This document shows positions 47,488 to 56,600 of a stretch of 64,000 nt of DNA, piece by piece. The position numbers were made by a program, and so were the translations under genes. Origin of the DNA: Pseudomonas sp. GD03919. GTDB taxonomy: Bacteria > Pseudomonadota > Gammaproteobacteria > Pseudomonadales > Pseudomonadaceae. The DNA lies in NCBI RefSeq assembly GCF_029814935.1, contig NZ_CP104582.1, positions 2,170,001 to 2,234,000 on the forward strand. Direction: 5' to 3'. The notes beneath the pieces are model-generated. The model was not told the origin of the DNA and ran no database searches. It saw only the letters and a program-made list of their open reading frames with translations. How positions within the stretch are numbered: the stretch's first letter is position 1; each line of letters starts with the position of its first letter.

Positions 47488-49866
47488 ATGAAATTCAGTG
47501 AACAGTGGCTGCGCAGCTGGGTGAACCCCGACGTATCCCGCGAGGATCTGGTCGCGCGCCTGTCCATGGTCGGCCTCGAAGTCGACGCCGTGCAGCCGGT
47601 GGCCGGCGCCTTCAGTGGTGTGGTGGTCGGTGAGATCCTCAGTGCCGAGCAACATCCGGACGCCGACAAGCTGCGCGTCTGCCAGGTCAGCAACGGCGCC
47701 GAGACCTTCCAGGTTGTCTGCGGCGCGCCGAATGCGCGCGCCGGTATCAAGATTCCGTTTGCCATGATCGGCGCCGAACTGCCGGGCGACTTCAAGATCA
47801 AGAAAGCCAAGCTGCGCGGCGTGGAGTCCCAGGGCATGCTGTGCTCGGCTTCCGAGCTGCAGATCAGCGAGGACAACAGCGGTCTGATGGAGCTGGCGGC
47901 AGACGCCCCGGTAGGCCAGGACATTCGTACCTACCTGAGCCTGGATGATGCCAGCATCGAGATCGGCCTGACGCCTAACCGCGGCGATTGCCTGTCGCTC
48001 GCTGGCCTGGCCCGCGAAGTCGGCGCCATGTACAGCGCTGCAGTTTCTCCAGTTACTGTCGACGCCGTTGCGCCTGTGCATGACGAAGTGCGCCCGGTTG
48101 AAGTGCTCGCGTCCAAGGCTTGCCCGCGCTACCTCGGTCGCGTCGTGCGTAACGTCGACCTGTCTCGTCCGACGCCGTTGTGGATGGTCGAGCGTCTGCG
48201 TCGCTCCGATATCCGCAGCATCAATGCGGCGGTGGACATCACCAACTATGTGATGTTCGAGCTGGGCCAGCCGATGCACGCCTTCGACCTCGCCGAGATC
48301 AACGGCGGCATTCGTGTGCGCATGGCGGAAGAGGGCGAAAAACTGGTACTGCTCGACGGGCAGGAAGTCAGCCTGCGCGCCGATACGCTGGTCATCGCTG
48401 ATCACAGTCGCGCCCTGGCCATCGCTGGTGTGATGGGCGGTGAGCACAGCGGTGTGAGCGACAAGACGCGCGACCTGTTCCTGGAAAGTGCCTTCTTCGA
48501 CAATATCGCCGTTGCCGGCAAGGCCCGCTCCTATGGCCTGCACACCGAGTCTTCGCACCGTTTCGAGCGGGGTGTGGATTCGCAATTGGCGCGCAAAGCG
48601 ATGGAACGCGCGACTGCGCTGCTGCTGGAGATCGTTGGCGGCGAAGCCGGTCCGATCATCGAAGTCAGCAGCGAGGCCGATCTGCCGAATGTGGCGCCGA
48701 TCACTCTGCGCGCCGAGCGCATCAGCCAGATGCTGGGTATGGACATGGACGGCGCCGAGGTCGAGCGCCTGCTCACCGCGCTGGGGCTGGGCGTCAGTGC
48801 TCAGGGTACTGGCCAGTGGCAGGTCAGCGTGCCGAGTCACCGTTTCGACATCAGTCTGGAAGTGGATCTAATCGAAGAGCTGGGTCGCCTGTACGGCTAC
48901 AACCGCTTGCCGGTGCGCTACCCGCAGGCACGTCTGGCGCCGCAGGCCAAGGCTGAAGCGCGGGCCGAGTTACCCGCGTTGCGCCGCCTACTGGTCGCTC
49001 GCGGCTATCAGGAAGCGATCACCTACAGCTTCATCGATCCCAAGCTGTTCGAGCTTTTCAATCCAGGTGTCGAGCCGTTGCAATTGGCCAACCCGATCTC
49101 TGCCGACATGGCGGCCATGCGCTCTTCGCTATGGCCGGGCCTGGTTAAGGCATTGCAACACAACCTCAATCGTCAGCAGTCGCGTGTGCGCCTGTTCGAA
49201 AGCGGTCTGCGTTTCGTCGGTCAGTTGGAAGGCCTGCAGCAGGAAGCCATGCTTGCTGGCGTGATCACTGGCAGTCGTCTGCCGGAAGGCTGGGCCAACA
49301 GTCGCGAAAGCGTCGACTTCTATGACCTTAAGGCCGATGTCGAAGCGCTGCTGGGTTATGCCGGTGCGGCTGATGCATTCAGCTTCGTGCCAGGCGAGCA
49401 TCCTGCCCTACATCCGGGGCAGACCGCTCGCGTCGAGCGAGAAGGGCGCCTGGTTGGATTCATTGGTGCGCTACACCCCGAGCTGACCAAGATCCTTGGG
49501 CTTGATCAGCCGGTGTTCCTCTTCGAGCTGGTGCTGGCTGAAGTCGCCGCCGGTCGTATGCCTGCGTTCAGTGAGCTGTCGCGCTTCCCGGAAGTGCGCC
49601 GTGACCTGGCGCTGCTTGTCGATCGCGAGCAACCGGCCGAGGCTGTGCTGGCGGCGATCCGGGAAAACGCAGGCGAATGGCTGACAGACCTCAAGCTATT
49701 TGACGTCTATCACGGTAAAGGTATTGATCCGCATAGAAAAAGCCTTGCCGTCGGCTTGACCTGGCAACATCCATCGCGCACTCTTAACGACGATGAGGTG
49801 AGTACTACCACGCAAAATATCCTCACCTGCCTCGAACAAAGGTTCAACGCCACGTTAAGGAAGTAG
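47488..49866 (+). CDS. pheT: phenylalanyl-tRNA synthetase beta subunit
   Basis: A 792-aa beta chain carrying tRNA recognition and editing. MKFSEQWLRSWVNPDVSRED begins the protein; the EMAP/tRNA-binding domain (VVVGEILSAEQHPDADKLRV), B3/B4 editing domain (GLTPNRGDCLSLAGLAREVG), B5 domain, and ferredoxin-like anticodon-binding domain at the C-terminus (SRFPEVRRDLALLVDR) are in order. ATG 47488 has AAGGAG upstream. It is followed 3 bases later by ihfA. Confidence 0.97.
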   Translation: MKFSEQWLRSWVNPDVSREDLVARLSMVGLEVDAVQPVAGAFSGVVVGEILSAEQHPDADKLRVCQVSNGAETFQVVCGAPNARAGIKIPFAMIGAELPGDFKIKKAKLRGVESQGMLCSASELQISEDNSGLMELAADAPVGQDIRTYLSLDDASIEIGLTPNRGDCLSLAGLAREVGAMYSAAVSPVTVDAVAPVHDEVRPVEVLASKACPRYLGRVVRNVDLSRPTPLWMVERLRRSDIRSINAAVDITNYVMFELGQPMHAFDLAEINGGIRVRMAEEGEKLVLLDGQEVSLRADTLVIADHSRALAIAGVMGGEHSGVSDKTRDLFLESAFFDNIAVAGKARSYGLHTESSHRFERGVDSQLARKAMERATALLLEIVGGEAGPIIEVSSEADLPNVAPITLRAERISQMLGMDMDGAEVERLLTALGLGVSAQGTGQWQVSVPSHRFDISLEVDLIEELGRLYGYNRLPVRYPQARLAPQAKAEARAELPALRRLLVARGYQEAITYSFIDPKLFELFNPGVEPLQLANPISADMAAMRSSLWPGLVKALQHNLNRQQSRVRLFESGLRFVGQLEGLQQEAMLAGVITGSRLPEGWANSRESVDFYDLKADVEALLGYAGAADAFSFVPGEHPALHPGQTARVEREGRLVGFIGALHPELTKILGLDQPVFLFELVLAEVAAGRMPAFSELSRFPEVRRDLALLVDREQPAEAVLAAIRENAGEWLTDLKLFDVYHGKGIDPHRKSLAVGLTWQHPSRTLNDDEVSTTTQNILTCLEQRFNATLRK

Positions 49867-49869
49867 CGT

Positions 49870-50172
49870 ATGGGGGCTCTGACGAAAGCTGAAATGGCGG
49901 AACGTCTGCATGAAGAGCTCGGCCTGAACAAACGGGAAGCCAAGGAACTGGTGGAGCTGTTTTTTGAAGAGATCCGCCAGGCTCTTGAGCTGAACGAACA
50001 GGTCAAGCTGTCCGGGTTCGGCAACTTCGACTTGCGCGACAAGCGCCAGCGACCCGGCCGTAACCCGAAAACAGGGGAAGAGATTCCAATCACGGCTCGC
50101 CGTGTGGTCACTTTTCGTCCAGGGCAAAAATTGAAAGCCAGGGTCGAGGCCTATGCTGGAACCAAGTCATAA
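49870..50172 (+). CDS. ihfA: integration host factor alpha subunit
   Basis: DNA-bending HU-family protein, 100 aa, heterodimer partner of Ihf[21 protein letters not shown] and the beta-arm [20 protein letters not shown] are diagnostic. It is in the conserved pheST-ihfA-merR order and overlaps the next gene by 20 bases. Confidence 0.97.
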   Translation: MGALTKAEMAERLHEELGLNKREAKELVELFFEEIRQALELNEQVKLSGFGNFDLRDKRQRPGRNPKTGEEIPITARRVVTFRPGQKLKARVEAYAGTKS

Positions 50173-50509
50173 CGACGAACTACCGGCAATTCCCGGCAAA
50201 CGCTACTTCACCATCGGTGAAGTCAGTGAACTCTGCGCGGTCAAGCCCCACGTTCTACGTTACTGGGAACAGGAATTCCCACAGCTGAATCCGGTAAAGC
50301 GACGGGGTAACCGTCGCTACTACCAGCGCCAGGATGTGCTGATGATTCGGCAGATTCGTGCGCTTCTGTACGATCAAGGCTTCACCATCGGTGGCGCACG
50401 TCAGCGTCTTTCCGGTGACGAAGCCAAGGACGACACTACTCAGTATCGTCAGTTGATCAAACAGATGATTGCCGAGCTCGAGGATGTTTTGCATGTACTG
50501 AAGAAGTAA
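50153..50509 (+). CDS. MerR-family regulator (PA2737-like)
   Basis: A 118-aa MerR-type HTH protein: [20 protein letters not shown] and [20 protein letters not shown] (HTH and wing), followed by a dimerisation helix ([19 protein letters not shown]). No effector-binding domain, as is usual for the copy found after ihfA in gammaproteobacteria. Its regulon is not known to me. Confidence 0.92.
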   Translation: MLEPSHNDELPAIPGKRYFTIGEVSELCAVKPHVLRYWEQEFPQLNPVKRRGNRRYYQRQDVLMIRQIRALLYDQGFTIGGARQRLSGDEAKDDTTQYRQLIKQMIAELEDVLHVLKK

Positions 50510-50584
50510 GGCCAAGAAAAAGTTGCCTTATTTCAAAAGCTTAATGTATAGTTCCTCTCGCTTTCGGTTAGCCGGAAGCATCGT

Positions 50585-50661
50585 CGGGGCGTAGCGCAGC
50601 CCGGTAGCGCACTTGCATGGGGTGCAAGGGGTCGAGTGTTCGAATCACTCCGTCCCGACCA
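50585..50661 (+). tRNA. tRNA-Pro (anticodon GGG)
   Basis: 77 nt with encoded CCA. Acceptor CGGGGCG/CGTCCCG (one G-T pair), D-arm AGCGCAGCCCGGTAGCGC, anticodon loop CTTGC-ATGGGGT-GCAAG with GGG at 50619-50621, and T-arm GTGTTCGAATCAC. It marks the boundary between core genes and the accessory region, a frequent integration point for genomic islands. Confidence 0.95.
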
Positions 50662-50675
50662 AAATACCCTAGAAA

Positions 50676-50707
50676 ATCCAGCCACTTAACGGTGGCTGGA
50701 TTTTTTA
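50676..50707 (+). terminator. terminator after tRNA-Pro
   Basis: 10-bp stem ATCCAGCCAC/GTGGCTGGAT, loop TTAACG, then T-run. Next to it TGGTTGCCAATTGGTTGCCA (from 50750) is a short tandem duplication, a sequence style often left at integrase-mediated junctions. No further gene is seen before 50809. Confidence 0.85.
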
Positions 50708-50808
50708 TGCCTGTAGGTTTTTGATGCTAGTGCTATTTTTATCTTTCTGGTTGCCAATTGGTTGCCAATTGAGATTGGCTAGGCTGTGAGGGCTTCCGGC
50801 AACCTGAC

Positions 50809-51918
50809 GTGCTTGGCGCTACTGGAGCGGGGGACGCCATCCGAGCATTGGTTTGGCTTGGCGAGGCAAGCGCGGGGGATGCAGTTTCCAAACTTCATGA
50901 GCTGCTACCCGAGAGCGAATGGGGTGCTCTTGTGTCAGCAATCAAACCCGAACAGCTCCGCATATCGCGATCAAGGCAGCACCCTGTTGTCGTCGTGGGG
51001 GCGTATGAGGTCTTTGGGCAGGGGCGAGTCATCGACCAGGGGTTCCTCAAGCCAGGTAGGCAGCGTCTGGTGGATGTCGTGGTGACCAAGCCTCAGCTTG
51101 AGCCGGCTCTGAAACTGGCGAATCAGCTGTTTCTCAAGCTGGAGGCTGCCGGCCATCGCGTGATGTTTGCACCGAGTGACCGAACCTATGCCCGGGCCTC
51201 GTTTGATGAGCATGAACACCCACCCAAGAAGCCAAGGCACCGGCATCCGGCGTTGTGGTCACCATCCAAGCCCACAGTGGTTTTCGTCGGTACGGTTGCC
51301 ATTGGGCTGACTTTGTTTGAGATGACTGAGGAACTGGAGGCCCGCTACATCGATGGCAAGTACATCCCCACCTCCAAGATACCGTCGCAGCAGATGCGCC
51401 GCTTGAGCTCAACCTGGAACTGGTCGACGCGTATGGACTTTGCGACCGGCCGCCTATGTATAAGAGCGTTCTCGCCATATCCGTGGACTGATTGGTCTCA
51501 GAGTTGGAAGGAGGCTAAGCAAGGCTCGCTGCGTGGCCAGATGGATGAGATCGTCCAGCAGCTCACGGACGCCGCGCCTGTAATTGCCCGATTGGTAGAG
51601 GAGGCCGAGGAGCAGGCCAGAATTCGGCAACAGGAGGGGATGGAGCAGATTCGACGGCGTGAGGAGAGAGAGCGGATTCGACTGCAAAACGAGGCAAGGG
51701 AGCAGGCGAGGACTGATTTGTTGAGTGTCATCAAGCAGTGGGATGACATAAAGAGGATCCAGGCCTTTTTCAGTGATGCGGAGAGCTCCGTATCGAACCT
51801 GTCCGAAACCGAGCGATGCATTGCTATGGACAAGCTCGCTCAAGCGCGTGAGCTTGTTGGCGAACTGGATCCGCTACAGGCGCTGCTGGAATGGAAGGGG
51901 CCTCAAGAGCGCCTGTAG
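50809..51918 (+). pseudogene. N-terminally truncated coiled-coil protein of the island
   Basis: An open frame of 369 codons from GTG 50809; the frame closes upstream at TGA 50770, and there is no ATG near a good ribosome site. The protein has an alpha/beta middle (RLVDVVVTKPQLEPALKLAN, LEAAGHRVMFAPSDR, LEARYIDGKYIP) and a long Glu/Arg coiled coil (about 260-310: QEGMEQIRRREERERIRLQN). This layout resembles a hypothetical family whose members normally begin with an HTH-like domain, which would be missing here. I infer loss of the 5' end at the island boundary. Function unknown. Confidence 0.6.
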
Positions 51919-51957
51919 CAATGTTCAAGAATTCCTTGTGTGGTTTATAAAAACTAA

Positions 51958-52044
51958 ATTTTGCTCACTATTGGTGAGTTTTTTTTAGCTTTTCTAAACC
52001 TTCTTCTTGCTGAAGGTTTAGAAAAGCTCTATTTTGCTCACTAT
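51958..52044 (+). promoter_or_regulatory. hairpin and direct repeats before the AbiE antitoxin gene
   Basis: A perfect 17-bp inverted repeat AGCTTTTCTAAACCTTC / GAAGGTTTAGAAAAGCT (51987-52003 and 52012-52028, loop TTCTTGCT) is bracketed by two exact copies of ATTTTGCTCACTAT (51958-51971 and 52031-52044); the second overlaps the antitoxin start codon. CTCAC..GTGAG plus T8 at 51965-51986 may also be a terminator for the upstream gene. AbiEi antitoxins are known to repress their own promoter at repeats, so this is a likely operator. Confidence 0.65.
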
Positions 52045-52864
52045 GAGTGTGCAAAAATCTGAAAAACTAAACTCCTTGCTTGCAGGGCTCGGCGACAGCG
52101 ACCTGGTATCCAGTAGCTGGTTGAAGGCTCATGGCTACAGCAGCAACCTGGTAGCGCGATATATCGCGAGCGGCTGGCTGGAATCGCCTGCGCGTGGAAT
52201 CTATCAACGACGAGGTGGACGTCTCACCTGGGCTGCTGTAGTGCACGCGCTGCAGGAAGGAGAGCGATTGCCGCTGCATGTTGGCGGGCGTTTTGCCTTG
52301 GCTTGGCATGGGCACGAGCACTACCTGCGGTTGGGCGAGCGTGAGAGGGTCACTCTATATGGCCCTCGAAGCCTCCCTGCCTGGGTGGAAAAGCTTCCCT
52401 TGAAGGCTGAGGTGGTGCTGTGCGGCAAAAGCCCATTCAATCTTCCAGCACTGTCATTCAAGGCCGACATGGATGACGAAGCCTTAAGGGGTCTTGGGCT
52501 CGAGTGGGTGGATGCTGATGGCGACCGCGGCCGCATCGTAGTCGCGACACCTGAGCGCGCAATCCTCGAGCTGTGTGATGGCGTGTCAGACGCGTCGCTC
52601 GTTTATGAAGTGGATGCGCTGATGCAGGGCGCGGACACCCTTCGTCCCCAAAGGGTAAGCATGCTGCTACGACATTGCACCAGCATAAAAGCCAAGCGCT
52701 TGTTCCTAGCTCTCGCAGAACGCCACCAGCACGCCTGGGTGGATCATCTCTCGTTGGACGGCGTCTATCTCGGGAAGGGAAAGCGTGGCCTGGTTCCCGG
52801 TGGTCGCTTGAACCCAACCTACCAAATAACCTTGCCGGCGGATCTTGATGGGCACCTGGGATAA
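52043..52864 (+). CDS. abiEi: type IV antitoxin, AbiEi family
   Basis: A 273-aa antitoxin/transcriptional repressor. The N-terminal winged helix (SSWLKAHGYSSNLVARYIAS; GWLESPARGIYQRRGG) is followed by the AbiEi C-terminal antitoxin region (GGRFALAWHGHEHYLRLGE; VATPERAILELCDGVSD). ATG 52043 is inside a direct repeat of the putative operator. It overlaps the toxin gene by 17 bases, as is usual for the pair. Confidence 0.87.
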   Translation: MSVQKSEKLNSLLAGLGDSDLVSSSWLKAHGYSSNLVARYIASGWLESPARGIYQRRGGRLTWAAVVHALQEGERLPLHVGGRFALAWHGHEHYLRLGERERVTLYGPRSLPAWVEKLPLKAEVVLCGKSPFNLPALSFKADMDDEALRGLGLEWVDADGDRGRIVVATPERAILELCDGVSDASLVYEVDALMQGADTLRPQRVSMLLRHCTSIKAKRLFLALAERHQHAWVDHLSLDGVYLGKGKRGLVPGGRLNPTYQITLPADLDGHLG

Positions 52865-53783
52865 GCGCTACACCGACCGAGTCCAGTTGTTGGTGGAAAT
52901 TCTGCCGACCTTGGCGAAAGAAACACGATTTGCCCTCAAAGGAGGGACGGCAATCAACCTGTTTGAGCATGACTTGCCCAGGTTGTCTGTGGATATCGAT
53001 CTGACTTGGTTGTCGATGCAGGACTATGCGCAGGATGCTGGTCAGATCTCCGATGCATTAGAAAGTCTGGGAAGGGCACTTGGCTCTGCGCCATTAAGGC
53101 TACAGGTACAAACATCGGCGCCAGAGAGAGGTGGCTTCATAAACAGACTGATAGTGAGTCGTGGACGAGCCCGAGTCCAAATAGAAACGACTCCGGTGAT
53201 GCGCGGTTCCGTGCATCTGGTACGGACAATGATTGTCCAGCCGCAGGTCCAGGAGGCCTTTGGCTTTGCCTCGATCCAGGTGCTCGACTTTGCGGATCTA
53301 TATGCGGGGAAAATGGCAGCAGCATTGTCGAGGCAGCATCCGCGCGACCTGTTTGATATCGGTTTGCTTCTGGCCGATCCGCGCACAGATGAGCGACTTT
53401 GGCGAACCTTCCTGATCTACATGACCTGTAGCCCGAAACCTGCCTGGGAGATGCTGGTTCCCAATGAACCCAAGGATTTCGAGGCGATATACCAGACTCA
53501 CTTCCGTGGTATGACTGCTGCCCCTGTCAGCTCAGAGATACTGCTGGAGCACCGCGCCAGGCTTCTTCGACAAATTTCAGAGTGGCTTACCCCGCAGTCG
53601 AGAGCATTTCTGGAATCCGTCGAAATGGAGAATCCAGATTTTGACTTGATCGAGTTGCCACAGGCAGCAGAGCTACCTGCGGTAAAACGGAAACTGCAGA
53701 ATCTTGCTTCACGATCAGCTGCGAAGCGGGCTTCCGACCATTCTCAGTTGCAAGCGGCCTTCGAGATGTTTGATCGTCGGTAG
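52848..53783 (+). CDS. abiEii: nucleotidyltransferase toxin, AbiEii family
   Basis: A 311-aa toxin of the nucleotidyltransferase superfamily; family members modify tRNA with nucleotides and cause abortive infection. FALKGGTAINLF followed by LPRLSVDIDLTWL gives the GG..DxD-type motif; LDFADLYAGKMAAALSRQHP and RDLFDIGLLL are the conserved central motifs. It appears intact. ATG 52848 lies inside the antitoxin gene. Confidence 0.88.
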   Translation: MGTWDKRYTDRVQLLVEILPTLAKETRFALKGGTAINLFEHDLPRLSVDIDLTWLSMQDYAQDAGQISDALESLGRALGSAPLRLQVQTSAPERGGFINRLIVSRGRARVQIETTPVMRGSVHLVRTMIVQPQVQEAFGFASIQVLDFADLYAGKMAAALSRQHPRDLFDIGLLLADPRTDERLWRTFLIYMTCSPKPAWEMLVPNEPKDFEAIYQTHFRGMTAAPVSSEILLEHRARLLRQISEWLTPQSRAFLESVEMENPDFDLIELPQAAELPAVKRKLQNLASRSAAKRASDHSQLQAAFEMFDRR

Positions 53784-53904
53784 TGTTCGCGGATTGCCCA
53801 GCCGTTGTCATTTCGGCATGTACTGGGTGGGCGTCGCTGGAAAGGCTAATTCCTCAAAGCCGTATGTGGATAGCGGCGCTCGTTGGCGCGACGAAAACTT
53901 CAGG

Positions 53905-54258
53905 CTATTGCCTTGGCTTCTCGAATGAGTTTCGCTTTTTCGAGCACTCCAGGGCGAGCTTCACGACCTCCCGTGGGTAGACGCTGGCGCTATCCAGCGT
54001 GCCGCGAAACACTTCCTCGAATGCGATCACTCGGTGCCGGCTGTCGAGCATGAGCAGTGCGAACACCTCGTGCTCATAAGCAGCGAGCAGCGCCTGCAGG
54101 TGACTGAACACCTCCTTAGGCGACGTCAGGGCGCGCCCCTTGCGCAGGCGCAGACTGGCCAGTTGCTTGGCCATCAGCAGGATGTCGTTTTCCGTCACCG
54201 GCGAATCGACCAGGTAGGTGCCTGTCGTGTCACTGGCTTTCAGCTTGTGCAGGCGCAT
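53905..54258 (-). pseudogene. radC: radC-like JAB-domain gene, 3' truncated
   Basis: From ATG 54258 (AAGGAGG upstream) the product reads MRLHKLKASDTTGTYLVDSP, then the RadC core YEHEVFALLMLDSRHRVIAF and EEVFRGTLDSASVYPREVVK. After KLALE (about 53946) homology stops and the frame ends 13 codons later, so the metal-binding H-x-H-P segment is missing. Mobile-element RadC proteins are typical cargo of integrative conjugative elements. The break lies near 53946; 53784-53945 between it and abiEii has no recognisable gene. Confidence 0.8.
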
Positions 54259-54700
54259 GGCGGCCTCCTTGGTTTTGGTCTGTGGGTGGGGTTTGACGTG
54301 CAGCCTGTGCATCGAGCTTTTCAGCCAGGCTGGCTTTGGTGAAATTAATTGGAGAGGTTGTAGCTGTAGCTGCAGCTGGTACTTCACCCTCGGGGTAGAA
54401 CTCTTCCACGATGGCGCTGACATCCTCCTCGCTGTCCTCGAAGGCACCATTACCGAAGCCACGTCGTGCAGCTTCATCTAGCGCGGCCTGATTGAAGCCG
54501 GCAGCCTGGCGCCGTGAATCGAGTTCATTGGCGGTCACCAGAGCTTCAGTCATGTCCATGCCGCTGCGTACCGTGAGGTCGGCGTAGAAGATCGGCGTGC
54601 CATGGCTCTGGCGCGTCGACTTACCGCGCAGGCGAAGCTCCAGCGGCAGGCATGCCAGGCGATTACCCGAGATGGCCTGGAAGTAATGCAGGCGAGCTTC
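54230..54700 (-). pseudogene. integrative-element gene fragment upstream of radC'
   Basis: The minus frame reads RLHYFQAISGNRLACLPLEL, then GTPIFYADLTVRSGMDMTEA and a Glu-rich C-terminal end stopping at 54230, 28 bases into radC'. There is no start codon fitting the beginning, and at about 54700 the sequence becomes sulfurtransferase DNA on the other strand, so only the 3' part survives. It resembles the conserved gene that sits before radC in many Pseudomonas integrative elements; its function is not known to me. Confidence 0.65.
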
Positions 54701-55168
54701 CCCGTTCTGTCGGAGTCTGAGCTGCTGGTGACCACGGAGCAGATGCTGGCGGCACTGGCCGATCCAACGATCAAGCTGCTCGACAATCGTGACAAGGATG
54801 AATGGCTGGGGGAAAGCTCGTCGCCCTACGGCAAGGACTTCGCTCCGCGCAAGGGTCGCATCCCCGGCTCGGTCTGGCTGGAGTGGTACGAGCTGATGGA
54901 CACTAGCAAGCCGATCGCGGCATTCAAGTCGGCTAAGCAGGTACGTGCCTTGGCGGCCGAGCGAGGCCTGACGCCCGATGACGAGATCATCATTTATTGC
55001 TTCAAGGGCGCGCGGGCGGCCAATAGCTACGTTGCCATGAAGCTGGCCGGCTTTAACAAGCTGCGCATCTATCTCGGTTCCTGGAACGAATGGTCGCGTG
55101 ACGAGCGCCTGCCCATCGAAACCGGCCTGCCCAAAGGGGCCGTGCGTCTGCTGCCGCTGGTGGTCTGA
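54686..55168 (+). pseudogene. sulfurtransferase, only the C-terminal rhodanese domain left
   Basis: The surviving 160 codons encode the catalytic rhodanese domain: LLDNRDKDEWLGESSSPYGK, RKGRIPGSVWLEWYELMD, and active-site Cys in YCFKGARAANSYVAMKLAGF, then GSWNEWSRD. Relatives have two rhodanese domains in about 300 residues; the N-terminal one is replaced by integrative-element DNA ending near 54700. ATG 54686 could still start translation. It lies 25 bp before the MFS gene, in the same operon. Confidence 0.78.
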
Positions 55169-55192
55169 TTCGTGGCGCTATTGGGGTGATTC

Positions 55193-56413
55193 ATGGTCAG
55201 GGCTCGCCGCATTTGTTTCAGTTCTGAGGTGTGGAGTCAGTCGATGACAGGCGTTCGCTTGGGCTTGCGGGAAAACCTCGGCCAGTTTGGCCTGCTGGTG
55301 CTGGTCAACGCCTTCATCGTTGCCTTCGGGATCAGCAAGGCGTTGACCAACTATCTCGCCGGACGCTGCTCCGATCGTTTCGGGCGCAAGCCGGTGTTGG
55401 TGGCTGGTTGGCTGGTCGCCGTGCCGGTGCCCTTCATGCTCATGTGGGGACCAGACTGGAACTGGGTGCTCGCGGCCAATGTGCTGCTCGGGGTGAGCCA
55501 GGGGCTGACGTGGTCAACCACGGTGATCATGAAGATCGACCTGGTCGGCCCCAGGCGGCGCGGCCTGGCCATGGGCTTGAACGAGTTCGCCGGCTACCTG
55601 GCCGTCGCCGGTAGCGCATTGCTGACTGGATGGTGCGCCGCCGAGTTCGGCCTCCGGCCAGAGCCCTTCTACCTGGGAGTGGTCTATGTACTGGCTGGGC
55701 TGCTGCTGTCCGTGTCGCTGGTGCGGGAAACGCGTCAGCATGTGGCGCTGGAGGCGCGCAGCCAGCCTGCGGCCAAGGGGTTGAGTCAGGGTGAGATCTT
55801 CCGCCGTACTTCACTGGGTGATCGCAACCTTTCCAGCGTGAGCCTGGCCGGTCTGGTGAACAATCTGAACGATGGCATGGCATGGGGGCTGTTCCCGCTG
55901 TTGTTCGCTGCCGCCGGAATGACGTTCGGCCAGATCGGCGTGCTGGTGGCGATCTATCCGGCCGTCTGGGGGATAGGGCAGGTCTTCACGGGAGCCTGGT
56001 CCGACCGGGTCGGTCGCAAGTGGCTGATCGTCTGGGGCATGGCCCTGCAGGCCATAGGTATCGGGGTGACGGCACTGGCCGGGCAGTTCACGGGGTTTGC
56101 CCTCGGCGCCGTGCTGCTCGGCGCGGGCACAGCGATGGTCTATCCCACCTTGCTGGCAGCCATCGGCGACGCGGCGTACCCGACATGGCGTGCTTCGGCA
56201 GTAGGTGTCTACCGCCTGTGGCGCGACCTGGGCTATGCGGTCGGTGCGCTGCTCGCCGGATTGCTGGCTGACTGGCAGGGACTGTCGGTGACGCTTTGGG
56301 TGGTGGCAGCCCTGACCCTGCTTTCAGGATTATTGGTTGCCATGCGCATGGTCGAGCGCCGACAGGGCTCGGCAGGCGGTAATCCCATTGCCGGGAAGGA
56401 GGTAGCAGTATGA
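55193..56413 (+). CDS. MFS transporter, probably with internal deletion
   Basis: Major facilitator protein, 406 aa. Motif A is intact (GRCSDRFGRKPVLVAGWL) and repeated in the second half (GAWSDRVGRKWLIVWGM); LVGPRRRGLAMGLNEFAGYL matches an MFS family often paired with rhodanese genes. In that family as I remember it, about 35 residues with TM1 and its loop stand between LLVLVNAF and IVAFGISKA; here the two are directly joined, so one helix pair appears lost in frame. The export function is therefore doubtful. The start (55193 or 55244) is uncertain. Confidence 0.75.
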   Translation: MVRARRICFSSEVWSQSMTGVRLGLRENLGQFGLLVLVNAFIVAFGISKALTNYLAGRCSDRFGRKPVLVAGWLVAVPVPFMLMWGPDWNWVLAANVLLGVSQGLTWSTTVIMKIDLVGPRRRGLAMGLNEFAGYLAVAGSALLTGWCAAEFGLRPEPFYLGVVYVLAGLLLSVSLVRETRQHVALEARSQPAAKGLSQGEIFRRTSLGDRNLSSVSLAGLVNNLNDGMAWGLFPLLFAAAGMTFGQIGVLVAIYPAVWGIGQVFTGAWSDRVGRKWLIVWGMALQAIGIGVTALAGQFTGFALGAVLLGAGTAMVYPTLLAAIGDAAYPTWRASAVGVYRLWRDLGYAVGALLAGLLADWQGLSVTLWVVAALTLLSGLLVAMRMVERRQGSAGGNPIAGKEVAV

Positions 56414-56475
56414 GCTACATCAATATGCCCCCTGTCCAGAGGCTGATGGCCCGCAAAACCATTCCTGGGTCGTGA
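56410..56475 (+). other. 21-codon remnant coupled to the MFS gene
   Basis: ATGA overlap with the MFS stop, then MSYINMPPVQRLMARKTIPG and one Ser before TGA. The coupling looks like a normal operon start, but the frame ends at once. I read it as the 5' stump of a lost third gene at the left edge of the helicase module. Confidence 0.4.
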
Positions 56476-56600
56476 GACCAGTCGTTTCAGTAGCAGAGGA
56501 GGGGCTGGAACGTACTAGTTGACTGGGCGCGACATAAGATGTCGCATAACCATGCCATCGTGGGCGTTCGTTTGTCTCCCCAGCCAAAGGAGCGTTCGGC

